From assembly GCA_016717655.1 (NCBI GenBank), contig JADKFC010000021.1:1-28996 (forward strand): a stretch of 28,996 bases of DNA, in the 5' to 3' direction. A model generated the notes under the pieces. The model saw only the letters and a program-made list of their open reading frames with translations. It was not told where the DNA came from and ran no database searches. Each line of letters begins with the position of its first letter. Position 1 is the first letter of the stretch. This document shows, piece after piece, positions 18,047 through 26,429 of the stretch. Source of the DNA: Saprospiraceae bacterium. GTDB taxonomy: Bacteria > Bacteroidota > Bacteroidia > Chitinophagales > Saprospiraceae. A program made the position numbers and the translations under genes.

Positions 18047-18276
18047 TTCAAATTACCCAACAACGAGCCAAATGCATTGGCTGCAATGCCTGTGTTGAAA
18101 TTGCCGACTACCGCTGGCGTATTTCCCGTAAGGATGGCAAATGTACCCTCGTTGGCGCCCTTGAAAAAAGAGGATTTTATACCATCAATGTAGAGGATGG
18201 TGAAGAAGACGATGTAAAAGCAGCAACTCTAGTTTGTCCGGCCCGCATCATTCAATGGAAAAACTATAAGGATTAA
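18043..18276 (+). CDS. Small single-cluster ferredoxin
   Basis: A 77-residue protein with Cys11, Cys14 and Cys17 (CIGCNAC) plus Cys65 (CPA), giving ligands for one [4Fe-4S] cluster; the second cluster of bacterial 2[4Fe-4S] ferredoxins is absent. The middle is acidic (EDGEEDD). It overlaps the U32 gene by 4 nt, so the two are translationally coupled and the ferredoxin probably supplies electrons to, or matures, the U32 enzyme. Its stop is only 3 nt from the stop of the convergent S41-like gene. Confidence 0.88.
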   Translation: MIQITQQRAKCIGCNACVEIADYRWRISRKDGKCTLVGALEKRGFYTINVEDGEEDDVKAATLVCPARIIQWKNYKD

Positions 18277-18279
18277 AAA

Positions 18280-19536
18280 CTACTCCTTTTTATCCCTAAT
18301 ATATTTTTTTAATAAGCTAATGGCATCGGGTATCAGACCAGGGCCTGTATTATCAGATTCTCTGACATAGTGCGGAGGCAGGTACTTTTCTCTGGGTGTA
18401 CCATCGATGTGCGATAATTTGGCAGTGGATATTCTAAACCCGTAATTGCGATTTATAAAAGGCATAAATTCCATCTCACCTGCTAGCCTCTCCATTTCAG
18501 TGCCCATTACCATGGCGCGGTCCATACCGTCCAGGCCTACCGCAAGGCCTTCCCCCATGCTGCCTGTCCACCTTCCTACTAAAACCACTACAGGTGCGGT
18601 ATATGTTTTTCCTCTTGGCACTACATACTCCATCCACTGCCTCAAGACCCTAGGATTTTGCCCGTATTGTTCCATGTACTCATGTTGTTGAAAAGGCAGA
18701 GAGGTTGAGATGAATCTGCTCATGATGCCCCTGGCAACGTATGAGTTTCCTCCATCTACTGTATTGCGTAGGTCCAGGATCAAGCCTTCTGTTTCCATCA
18801 ATTGATCCAGGGCCTTGTCAAATTGTCCCACCAGGTCATTTTGGCCAAGACTATTGTGAATGCGGATGATGCCCATATCCTCCTGCTTTTTTACATCCAG
18901 AAGAGTAGTGTATTTTTGTGGCATAGAGGCATCCAGGTCAATTTTCTTGATCTGTCCATCGCTGAGCTGGATCTCTAAAATGCGTTTTTCATGGTACCTG
19001 CCTGCCAGGGCTTTATTGATCAACCATTCTTTGACCTCTGGTACATTTTTATCAACACAATAAACAGGGAATTCATCGATCAGTTGCTGAACTGTTTTTC
19101 CGTTGAAGCTGAGTATCCTGGCCCCAATAATGTTAAAATGAAAGGCAGCCTGATTTTCATCCCAAACAGACTGGATTACAAACTGGTGATTGATTTGAAT
19201 AACATACAGTGGGGCATAAAGCCGGTAAGATTTTTTTCTATTGGTATTTAAAATCACGTGACTATCATAAAACTCATCCAAAAGGAATTCAAACATCAAC
19301 ACCTCATCTTCCTCGGTTTCTATTTGATCTATCTGGTTCCTGTAATACTGTTGCAAGCAGGCCCAATCCACTGCCTTGTCTTTTGCATATACATAGTCTT
19401 CTTTGAGTGCCTTGAACAGATAATCAAGGTCTTCTTCCAGGTGAACAACATTTTTGTTGTAGGACTGTGCAATGCCATTGTTGGTAAAAAGTGGGGTTAG
19501 ACCCATAATCATTAATAAGAGCAGAGATGACTTCAT
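18280..19536 (-). CDS. Secreted S41-like peptidase
   Basis: A 418-residue exported protein: signal peptide at 1-23 (MKSSLLLLMIMGLTPLFTNNGIAQ region), an N-terminal S41 cap (HLEEDLDYLFKALKEDYVYA), a PDZ-like stretch (GARILSFNGKTVQQLIDEFP), and the S41 core with LILDLRNTVDGGNSYVARG and VVVLVGRWTGSMGEGLAVGLDG. The Ser in GSMGEG sits where C-terminal-processing/tricorn-type enzymes have the nucleophile. Periplasmic or extracellular. Last gene of a three-gene set; its ATG overlaps the TPR gene stop (TAATG). The substrate is unknown. Confidence 0.8.
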   Translation of the reverse strand: MKSSLLLLMIMGLTPLFTNNGIAQSYNKNVVHLEEDLDYLFKALKEDYVYAKDKAVDWACLQQYYRNQIDQIETEEDEVLMFEFLLDEFYDSHVILNTNRKKSYRLYAPLYVIQINHQFVIQSVWDENQAAFHFNIIGARILSFNGKTVQQLIDEFPVYCVDKNVPEVKEWLINKALAGRYHEKRILEIQLSDGQIKKIDLDASMPQKYTTLLDVKKQEDMGIIRIHNSLGQNDLVGQFDKALDQLMETEGLILDLRNTVDGGNSYVARGIMSRFISTSLPFQQHEYMEQYGQNPRVLRQWMEYVVPRGKTYTAPVVVLVGRWTGSMGEGLAVGLDGMDRAMVMGTEMERLAGEMEFMPFINRNYGFRISTAKLSHIDGTPREKYLPPHYVRESDNTGPGLIPDAISLLKKYIRDKKE

Positions 19537-20360
19537 TAATCCATTTTATCAATCAAAGATAAGGCCTGATCAATATCTTCCATATATATTTTATCCATGG
19601 GCTCTGTATAAGGATCAAATAACCAACTTTCCTTTTGATATTTTTGTTTTGCTGTTTCTAATTCCCGGTGTGCTTTCTCTTTCTGTTTTGTTGCTTTGTA
19701 TAGCATTCCCAAATAGTATCTGTTTTCTGCCAGATCATTGATTTCCTGTTGTTTTATCAGAGAAGTTTCGGCCTTTTGATAATTATCTAATTCCAAATAC
19801 AACACACCTAAGTGAAGGTAGTCAAATAGTCCGGGATCATAATCGGATAAGGCCAACTGATGTTCAATAATAGCAATGGCTTTCTCCTTTTGACCCAGGG
19901 CCTTGTAACAAAGAGCCCTGGCAACATGCAAATGGTAATGCGCATTGACCGAGTGTCCAATATCGTACTTGCTTAGGCTGTCTAACTTTTCAATGTCTCG
20001 AATGGCACCTTCGTAATCTCTGAAAAATTGATACCTGCACCAGCCTCTATAGGAGAGATGCTCCTTAGGGTTGAGCGCCACCGCTTTGTCCATAAGCTCG
20101 ATCCAGCTTACAAAATCGCCGCTTTTTAAATAGGCAGTAGACTTGGCTTCATAGGCGAAGGCAAAACCGGGGTCAATGGCTATGGCTTCGTCTAAGGCTG
20201 CCTGGTATTCTTTGCTAAATTGATAGTAACCCTCTCTTTTTTCTGCTACCTTACAGGCTTTGTACCGAAGACTATCTCCATAGTACAAAAATGCCTCGCA
20301 ATTGGGCTGACTCTTAAGTATAGCCGGAATTATTATTGTTAAGATTAGTGCAATTTTCAT
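19536..20360 (-). CDS. Exported TPR-repeat protein
   Basis: A 274-residue protein with an N-terminal signal sequence (MKIALILTIIIPAILKSQ) and several tetratricopeptide repeats: ALDEAIAIDPGFAFAYEAKSTAYLKSGD, KAVALNPKEHLSYRGWCRYQFFRDYEGAI, KALGQKEKAIAIIEHQLAL, YLHLGVLYLELDNYQKAETSL, RYYLGMLYKATKQKEKA (each quoted separately). TPRs hold protein partners, so it probably scaffolds something in the periplasm. Its ATG overlaps the lipoprotein stop by 4 nt, and its stop overlaps the S41-like ATG, so all three are translated as a unit. Confidence 0.8.
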   Translation of the reverse strand: MKIALILTIIIPAILKSQPNCEAFLYYGDSLRYKACKVAEKREGYYQFSKEYQAALDEAIAIDPGFAFAYEAKSTAYLKSGDFVSWIELMDKAVALNPKEHLSYRGWCRYQFFRDYEGAIRDIEKLDSLSKYDIGHSVNAHYHLHVARALCYKALGQKEKAIAIIEHQLALSDYDPGLFDYLHLGVLYLELDNYQKAETSLIKQQEINDLAENRYYLGMLYKATKQKEKAHRELETAKQKYQKESWLFDPYTEPMDKIYMEDIDQALSLIDKMD

Positions 20361-20866
20361 GGCAGTATTTCTTTTATATCTCCGTTTACAATTTTGAAGG
20401 TAAGGTACTGGTAATAATCTCTGTTCTTGCCCTCATGGTAGATGATCTGCCAACCTTTAATACCTTTTGTTATTTGCATCAATTGACTGGTTAATTCCTT
20501 AGAGAGGGAGGCCTCTTTGAATTGTAAGTCTGAGACCAGAAGTCTGAAACGACCAGTCTCTCCTTTGCAATTGACAATAAATCGCACCCGCACGTAGCCA
20601 TTGTCAGAAGATTTGGTTTTTTTAAACTGAGATTTTATGTATCTGTCTAAGGCTTTTTTTTCTCCTTTGATTTGCATGCCCCTGCTGAAGTTGAAGTATT
20701 GAAAAACCTCCTCCTGATCGTCGCATAACATAAACTGTGGGTCATCCTGTTTGGGATCAAAATAGATGTCACCTACAAAATGAGCCAACTCTGGATCTTT
20801 TGGGAGTGTTGAACAACTACTATAAATAATGATCAGCATAAAAAACACAGCTAACTTATTGGCCAT
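20357..20866 (-). CDS. Lipoprotein with TonB-C-like domain
   Basis: A 169-residue lipoprotein: signal MANKLAVFFMLIIIYSSC with Cys18 as the lipid site. Residues about 90-150 (YVRVRFIVNCKGETGRFRLL, then LTSQLMQITKGIKGWQ) resemble the C-terminal domain of energy-transducer TonB proteins, without any transmembrane anchor or Pro-rich linker, so it is not a functional TonB. First gene of the set lipoprotein-TPR-S41. No function is recognised. Confidence 0.7.
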   Translation of the reverse strand: MANKLAVFFMLIIIYSSCSTLPKDPELAHFVGDIYFDPKQDDPQFMLCDDQEEVFQYFNFSRGMQIKGEKKALDRYIKSQFKKTKSSDNGYVRVRFIVNCKGETGRFRLLVSDLQFKEASLSKELTSQLMQITKGIKGWQIIYHEGKNRDYYQYLTFKIVNGDIKEILP

Positions 20867-20905
20867 GATATGGGTTTGTTGATTTGTTGTGCTAAAGTAA
20901 CAATC

Positions 20906-20927
20906 GGAATGAAACGCTCTTCATTCC
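20906..20927. other. Perfect 8-bp hairpin between two minus-strand genes
   Basis: GGAATGAA and TTCATTCC around a 6-nt loop. It lies 9 nt past the stop of the zinc-ribbon/HhH gene and about 40 nt before the lipoprotein start. There is no T run on the minus strand side, so it is not a classical terminator; it may be an operator or an mRNA-end structure. Confidence 0.5.
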
Positions 20928-20936
20928 AAACCCGTG

Positions 20937-21266
20937 TTAACAGTTATTTGTGAGTTTATTTAATTGAATCGCTCTTTTTCCTAAAATCTTTCCTGCAATG
21001 ACAAGTGCTTTTTTTAACAAGGGAATGGATGATTTGCCCATACCATGCAATGCTAAAATTTCTTCTTCCGTAAATTGAGAAAGTATATTGACATTGGTAA
21101 TGCCTTTTGATGCCAATGCCCTCCTGGCAGGGGCTGCCAGACCAATCCATAAGGTGTAATTAATTGGCTTTCCGGCCTCACACACAGGACATACAGGGCA
21201 ATTACTCGATTTGTAAAAGATATGGCCCTTGTCGCAAGTTCTCGGTGAGGATTTCAATTGTGGCAT
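20937..21266 (-). CDS. Small zinc-ribbon plus helix-hairpin-helix protein
   Basis: 109 residues. The N-terminus carries clustered Cys/His (CDKGHIFYKSSNCPVCPVCE), a likely zinc knuckle. The C-terminal 60 residues (LAAPARRALASKGITNVNIL, then EEEILALHGMGKSSIPLLKKAL) are a helix-hairpin-helix like the C-terminal domain of RNA polymerase alpha, with the LHGMGKSS turn typical of DNA-backbone contact. Proteins of this layout are annotated in Bacteroidota as alpha-CTD-like; I know of no defined role. DNA or RNA binding is inferred. Confidence 0.75.
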   Translation of the reverse strand: MPQLKSSPRTCDKGHIFYKSSNCPVCPVCEAGKPINYTLWIGLAAPARRALASKGITNVNILSQFTEEEILALHGMGKSSIPLLKKALVIAGKILGKRAIQLNKLTNNC

Positions 21267-21367
21267 GGATTATTTTTCAACAAATATATTGAGAAGCCTG
21301 CAATTTTATTCTATGTGCAAGAGCAACGATGATAAAAAGTGCAGGAGTGGAAATTATTTATAATTGG

Positions 21368-22138
21368 TTAAGCCGGAATTGGAATGCCATTATTTTGAGT
21401 TAAAATGATAGGTTGATTTTTGGTTACTACCAAGGTGTGCTCGTGTTGAGCCATAAAGCCCCCCTTATTGCCAACCATGGTCCATCCATCTTTGGTGGTA
21501 ACGGCATAGTTGGAATGACTGGTAATAAATGTTTCAACTGCCACTACCATGTTTTCTTTAAACCTGCCATTATTCAAAGCATCCTTAAAATTGGCTATTT
21601 CTCCGGGGGCTTCGTGCAACTTGCGTCCTATTCCATGCCCGGTAAGGTTTTTGATAACCTTGTATCCTTTTTCTTTGGCGCGCTTTTCTATCAAGCCTCC
21701 TATTTCGTTTATTTTGACCCCATCAGATATTTTACTGATGGCTTCATTGAGGATGTTGATAGATGCATTGACAATTGCCTGATGTCCGTGTATATCTTTT
21801 CCAAGTACAAATGAAGATCCATTATCGCCGTAATAGCCTCCTAATTCTGCGGATACATCAATATTTATAAGATCGCCTTCTTGTAAGATTGTTTTATCCG
21901 ATGGTACCCCGTGGCATATTACCTGATTAACGCTGATACAACTTGTGCCGGGAAATTTATACATCACAATGGGCGCTGATCGGGCACCTAAACTTTTCAA
22001 AAGATCAGCACCATAATTGTCCAATTCTTTGGTGCTCATGCCGGGCGCTGCATAGGCACACATAGCTTTAAGAGTTTGAGCAACAACCTCTGAGATTTGT
22101 TTCATCCCTTGTAAATCCGAATCCTTATTCACCAACAT
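21368..22138 (-). CDS. map: Type I methionine aminopeptidase
   Basis: Removes the initiator Met from nascent proteins. The 256 residues contain all expected active-site positions: His76 (ICHGVPS), metal ligands Asp94 (NIDVSAELGGYYGD), Asp105, His168 (LTGHGIGRKLHEAPG), Glu202 (AVETF) and Glu233 (QHEHTLVV). Length and layout equal the bacterial type Ia enzyme, with no N-terminal zinc extension. Together with the HhH and PepSY genes it lies on the minus strand, but gaps of 30-100 nt do not prove one transcript. Confidence 0.96.
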   Translation of the reverse strand: MLVNKDSDLQGMKQISEVVAQTLKAMCAYAAPGMSTKELDNYGADLLKSLGARSAPIVMYKFPGTSCISVNQVICHGVPSDKTILQEGDLINIDVSAELGGYYGDNGSSFVLGKDIHGHQAIVNASINILNEAISKISDGVKINEIGGLIEKRAKEKGYKVIKNLTGHGIGRKLHEAPGEIANFKDALNNGRFKENMVVAVETFITSHSNYAVTTKDGWTMVGNKGGFMAQHEHTLVVTKNQPIILTQNNGIPIPA

Positions 22139-22169
22139 AAAGCAAAAACAAGAGGACCAGGCAAAGGGT

Positions 22170-22736
22170 TCATTTTTTCATCAACTTCGGCCCATACCAT
22201 AGCCAGAAACCGGTGACGGTAAACCCAAGTAAAGCAAGACCGGCAATGGAGGTGAAAATCAGTTTAAAAATGCCGCTCTTCCATCCCAGGTATTTATCTA
22301 CAATGGAACCATCATGTATGTTTTCGATAAGATCGGCATTTCTTTTTTCGAATGATAGGATTTTGCCGGTTGAACCATCTATTTGAATGCCCAGGTATCC
22401 TTCTGAAAACACAAACTTGGCAATTCCCTTGTCTTTTCTAATATCAATGCGGTCGAGTTCAAGTGAAACTTGGTTGGAGGTTCTTTCCTTTAAACCCTGG
22501 CAGGCTAGTTGATACAAGGAATCGATAGGAAGCCAGTCTTTTAAGTCAGATGATTTTCCTTTTTGGGTAGGAGCCAATAATAGGCCGCCACTGTTTTTTT
22601 TCCAGCCCAAAAGCAGCCCAGTAATGGCAATAAGTAAATACACTAAAAACAAGCTGGCACCCAGCCATCGGTGGATTTTTCGAAAAAGCCTTAAAACTTT
22701 TGCCTGCTCCTGTCTCTTTGTGGGGTGCGCTGTCAC
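22170..22736 (-). CDS. PepSY-associated membrane protein
   Basis: A 188-residue inner-membrane protein with two membrane helices, at 27-45 (GASLFLVYLLIAITGLLLG) and 155-181 (LIFTSIAGLALLGFTVTGFW), enclosing a periplasmic PepSY-like domain (SLELDRIDIRKDKGIAKFVF, then LGIQIDGSTGKILSFEKR). Family features are RKIHRWLGASLF at the first helix and NIHDGSIVDKYLGW before the second. Relatives often sit beside iron-uptake or reductase genes; here the neighbours give no hint. The 268-bp gap upstream (22737-23004) shows no gene. Confidence 0.85.
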   Translation of the reverse strand: MTAHPTKRQEQAKVLRLFRKIHRWLGASLFLVYLLIAITGLLLGWKKNSGGLLLAPTQKGKSSDLKDWLPIDSLYQLACQGLKERTSNQVSLELDRIDIRKDKGIAKFVFSEGYLGIQIDGSTGKILSFEKRNADLIENIHDGSIVDKYLGWKSGIFKLIFTSIAGLALLGFTVTGFWLWYGPKLMKK

Positions 22737-23004
22737 AAATTTATTTTAAGTGGCAAAGATGGGGGAATTATCCAATTCTGTTAGCCCCAACTTTATTTTT
22801 TCGATCTCTTTTATCCAAAGTTGGGGTGTTGCCGACAGAGATAGTTTTACCCAGTGGTAGCAAAATTGAGACGCCAAATTTAATTTTTAAGTTATAGCTA
22901 TATTGCGCAAAATAAAATTTGGGTTATGCCATCTGTTTTACGGGTGTTTCATAATTATATATGGCTTATTATTTAATTACTGTCGAGAAGCCCTCATGTT
23001 TCAC

Positions 23005-24797
23005 TTATAAAATCACCACATCCAATATTTCGTCACCGTATTTTTTGAGCTTGTGTTCCCCAATACCAGGCAGTGTGGCCAATTCATCCATGGTCATGGG
23101 TCTGGCTGTTGCTATGGCTTCCAGGGTGCTGTCGTGAAGGATGATGTATGGTGGCATCTTACTTTCACGGGCTTTGTGCAAACGCCAGGTCTTAAGCTTA
23201 TTGAGCAAATCCGGATCGGGATCGTCGTAGGTATAGGTAGGTTTGATTTTAACAGGATTCGGTATTTCCATGCGATCAACAAATACCTCTTTGTGCAATT
23301 CTATTTTGATGTTCCCTTGCAGAACAGTTGCTGACAATGGGGTAGTGGTGAGTCGATTGTGGGCTGTAAAATCGATAGCAATTATACCCTGGTTGATGAG
23401 TTGGGTAATATAACCTTTCCACTCGAATGCAGAATGGTGCCTACCCACACCAAAGGTCTTGATCTTGTCGAATTGTTTTTCTATCAACTCTTTTTTATGG
23501 GCTCCTCTCAAAATATCAATGGCGGTAGATATGGGTATTTGTTCATTACACCGGATGATGGCTGAAAGAGCCATTTGTGCGATCTGGGTACCATCAAATT
23601 TAGCCCTTGGTTTCAGGCAGTTGTCACAATGGCCACATCCCTGACTGCGGTATTCACCAAAGTAGTTGAGGATGAGGTTGGTTCGGCAGTTGCCCGTTGA
23701 TGAAAACTCCCACATCCTGTCCAGCTTTGCATTCTGAACATCTTTGTAAGCATCACTACCATCTCCATTGGCTATAAACTCTTTTTGTATCTCTAAATCA
23801 GCAAAACCATAAAAAAGAATGGCCTCAGAAGGCAATCCATCTCTGCCGGCACGACCAATCTCCTGGTAATATCCTTCCAGGTTTTTAGGCATGTTGTAAT
23901 GAATTACCCGACGAATATTGCTCTTGTCGATGCCCATCCCAAAGGCAATGGTCGCACAAATTACCGGGATTTCATCTCTCACAAAAGCTTCCTGTACCCT
24001 GTCTCTTTCGTCTGCAGACATACCGGCATGGTAAAAATCCGCCTTTATGCCCTTGTCCTGCAATGAGGCAGCCACTTTTTCACATGTCTTGCGACTGGTA
24101 CAATAAATGATGCTGCTTTCGTTTTTATGTTTTTTCAACAGGTTGAGGATCGTATCCATCCTTTGTTGATTGCCCTGGGCAGAGATTTTAATATTTTTTC
24201 GTTCAAAACTACTAACAAAGGTTTTGCTTGATTTCAACTGGAGCTGTTTACAGATATCCGCCTGTGTTGCTGTATCTGCGGTTGCCGTTAGTGCAATAAA
24301 GGGAGTTGTGGGATATCGGTCCCTGAGCTTTGACACCAATAAATAATCGGGTCTGAAATCATTGCCCCACATGGATACACAATGGGCCTCATCAATGGCA
24401 AAAAAATCAATCTTGAGCCTCGACAAAAAGCTGTGAAAATGCTCATTGTTCAGTCGCTCGGGTGAAACGTATAACAGTTTAATCTTGCCATCTATAGCGT
24501 CTCCTTCAATTTGTCTCAGCTCATCTGTATTCATATGGCTGTTGTATGCTGCGGCCGTAATGCCCAATGCCTTTAAAGCCATAACCTGATCTTTCATCAG
24601 TGCAATGAGTGGTGAAACAACAATCGACATATTGGGTAAGTACAAGGCTGGCACTTGAAAACAAACCGACTTACCACCCCCGGTAGGCATGATTACCAGA
24701 CTGTCATTACCGTCCAACAACCATTGGATGACCTCTTCCTGCATAGGCCTGAAGCTGTCATATCCGAAAATGTTTTTAATATTGATTGAATATCCAC
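23005..24797 (-). CDS. recQ: RecQ ATP-dependent DNA helicase, frameshifted near its start
   Basis: Unwinds DNA 3' to 5' in recombination repair. The main frame encodes 579 residues from MQEEVIQ, but that Met is internal: upstream codons read FGYDSFRP, the start of the helicase core. A GTG at 24797 gives VDIQSILK in another frame, and one extra A in the A run at 24773-24777 joins them into VDIQSILKNIFGYDSFRPM, about 597 residues. Motifs: Walker A TGGGKS (about residue 40), DEAH (about 137) with HCVSMWGNDFRP, motif VI QEIGRAGRDG, the RecQ zinc site with CGHCDNCLKP, an RQC domain, and an HRDC domain at the end (MTMDELATLPGIGEHKLKKYG). GTG as start and the missing base are inferences; the helicase call is secure. 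Confidence 0.93.
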
Positions 24798-24972
24798 TGT
24801 TAATTTTCGAATCACAAAAGTAGTCTAATTTATTCAGGCCAAAAGGTTAATGTCATGCTCGATTCCTGGACGCTTGACAGGCAAAATGTAAAGGGGGTCC
24901 CCACACTTCTCCCCACTGCACACTGTAACATGCTGCGCTTTACTTTGCTGCATTACGGGACAAGTCACTCAT

Positions 24973-25075
24973 CTTCTTGCTTCTAACGAGAAATGACACC
25001 CTCCTTCTTGCTGGCAACGAGAAATGACCTACTACCAACGATACAAGCCACCTTCCTCCTTGCTGCCAACGAGAC
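24973..25075. repeat. Three degenerate copies of a ~31-bp direct repeat
   Basis: In the 330-bp gap between recQ and ssb, a CTTCTTGCT-N4-AACGAGAAATGAC motif starts at 24973 and 25004 (31 nt apart), then a fragment CCAACGATACAAG near 25035 and a worn copy from 25056 (CTCCTTGCTGCCAACGAGAC). Coding is not apparent. The unit is too decayed and too few for a CRISPR. The stretch 24854-24970 shows nothing else. Confidence 0.55.
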
Positions 25076-25089
25076 AATCTTTACACCTT

Positions 25090-25126
25090 AAAAAAGTCGG
25101 GCGACTCCCAGAGGAATCGCCACGAC
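25090..25126 (-). terminator. Rho-independent terminator of ssb
   Basis: On the minus strand, just after the ssb stop, GTCG and GGCGATTCC pair with GGAGTCGCC and CGAC (13 pairs, one mismatch, one bulge, loop TCTG), followed by TTTTTT. Stem at 25096-25126, T run (A on plus) at 25090-25095. Confidence 0.88.
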
Positions 25127-25134
25127 GATTTGCC

Positions 25135-25500
25135 TTAAAACGGCTTGACTTCCTGAACACCTTTTTGGCTGTCTCCGATTTTCATAAATTCGCTGACAAC
25201 GATTTCGGTAATTTGTCGGGCTTGTCCTGCTTTGTCCTCAAAGCTTCGGTAGCTCAGCATGCCATTGACGGCTACTTTGCTCCCTTTGGCTAGCGACTTG
25301 GCCATCAGTTCTGCGTTTTTACCCCAGGCAATGATATTGTGCCAATGCGTATTTTTTACCAATTCACCTTTGTTGTTTTTGTAACTTTCGGTGGTGGCAA
25401 GTGAAAACGTGGCCTTTTTGTTGCCGGAGGAAAATTCAGTAACCTCTACATCCTTTCCAAGGTTTCCGATCAGCTGTACTGCGTTCTTCAGTGTGTTCAT
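25135..25500 (-). CDS. ssb: Single-stranded DNA-binding protein
   Basis: Binds single-stranded DNA in replication and repair. Start set at MNTLKNAVQLIGNLGKDVEV (25500); a longer frame to 25554 adds residues unlike the family. The 121 residues form one OB fold: LIGNLGKDVEV, KATFSLATTESY, NTHWHNIIAWGKNAELMAKSLAKGS, VNGMLSYRSFEDKAGQARQIT. The usual acidic protein-interaction tip (Asp-rich ending in IPF) is weak here: it ends GVQEVKPF, keeping only Pro-Phe. Such short, tail-poor SSBs are often secondary copies, so the main replication SSB may be elsewhere. Confidence 0.93.
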   Translation of the reverse strand: MNTLKNAVQLIGNLGKDVEVTEFSSGNKKATFSLATTESYKNNKGELVKNTHWHNIIAWGKNAELMAKSLAKGSKVAVNGMLSYRSFEDKAGQARQITEIVVSEFMKIGDSQKGVQEVKPF

Positions 25501-25725
25501 AACGTAAAATTTAGTGAGTAAAAAAATGTGATTCATCATCGATCGATATGGCAAAGATGTGGGATCCAGGAGCTGTAAAGCGTAATTTAAATGTATATTG
25601 ACGTTTATAGACGTTTAACATATTAATTTATTACAAATCAGTATTATATACATTAAATAAAATATTAATATGATTTATACATCATTATTTTCAATGTTTT
25701 ACAACAAGGATCAACCACTTTGGTA

Positions 25726-25733
25726 TATATTTG
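25726..25733 (+). promoter_or_regulatory. Bacteroidota-type -7 element before a secreted-protein remnant
   Basis: TATATTTG (TAnnTTTG) 22 nt before the ATG at 25756, in an AT-rich 255-bp gap (25501-25755). The -33 partner is poor. Upstream, GACGTTTA occurs twice in a row near 25600-25617. Confidence 0.4.
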
Positions 25734-25755
25734 CTATTATTCTAATACGTTGACA

Positions 25756-26400
25756 ATGAGATTTTTAATTTTAATTGCGCTCTTTTCAGTTTCTTTTGCA
25801 GGCTGGGGACAACAAGCTGTTTACAATGAAGATGGTTTTTTAATTTCAGGAGAAGAAGTAAGAAATACACCCCAATCACTAAATGCCAACAGAATGATGG
25901 GCTGTACCCCTTTTTACGAAGGCTGGGAATCAGGGAGTTTTATTTAACCTGGCATTACTTTTACGGACTATTGGTATTAGGGCGCAAGGAGGAAATTCTA
26001 CCCATTTGCAAGGTTTGGTTTCCGTGTTACCAAGTGTGCAACAGCCAGCTTATTTGAAGGTGGTTATTAGTCATTGGTAATAGTATCTGATTTACTGCCA
26101 ACAATTGTATCGTTTTTGCTACCTTAATAACTCGCAAACTTAGTTGTTTTTGGGGGGCACAATTTAATTCGCTGGTGGAAGATATCAAAGTTTGCGGAGG
26201 GGGTAAATTTTGGAAGCGCAGTCTTATGCATCTCTTGGATGCAATTGACGTGTTATTGAGCATGATTTTTCCGGCACAGCAACAGGGACAAACGGCGGAA
26301 CGGGCGTTTGGGCTGATGCAGGTTTGATGGTAAGTTTAGAATTGTACTGTTTTCGACACTCACAGTCGTGTTTTTCCAAATTTTGGGGGTCCCTGTTTTG
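25756..26400 (+). pseudogene. Broken gene for a secreted protein
   Basis: ATG at 25756 starts a good signal peptide (MRFLILIALFSVSFAGWGQQ) and continues to YEGWESGSF, a motif seen near the start of many Bacteroidota secreted proteins with jelly-roll domains, then stops at 25947. Downstream, short protein-like pieces appear in changing frames: AQGGNSTHLQG near 25985, FGFRVTKCATASLFEGG near 26010-26050 and GTATGTNGGTGVWADAG near 26270-26325. Many stops separate them, so repair by one or two bases is not possible. Either a decayed gene or a badly resolved consensus. No function is assigned. Confidence 0.5.
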
Positions 26401-26429
26401 GTGCTTTTCCAAAAGCCAATGTTCAGGCG

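Noticed and set aside
24973..25075. Short CRISPR or att-site repeats between recQ and ssb
   Set aside because: Only two good copies, uneven spacing (31 then 52 nt) and no associated genes.
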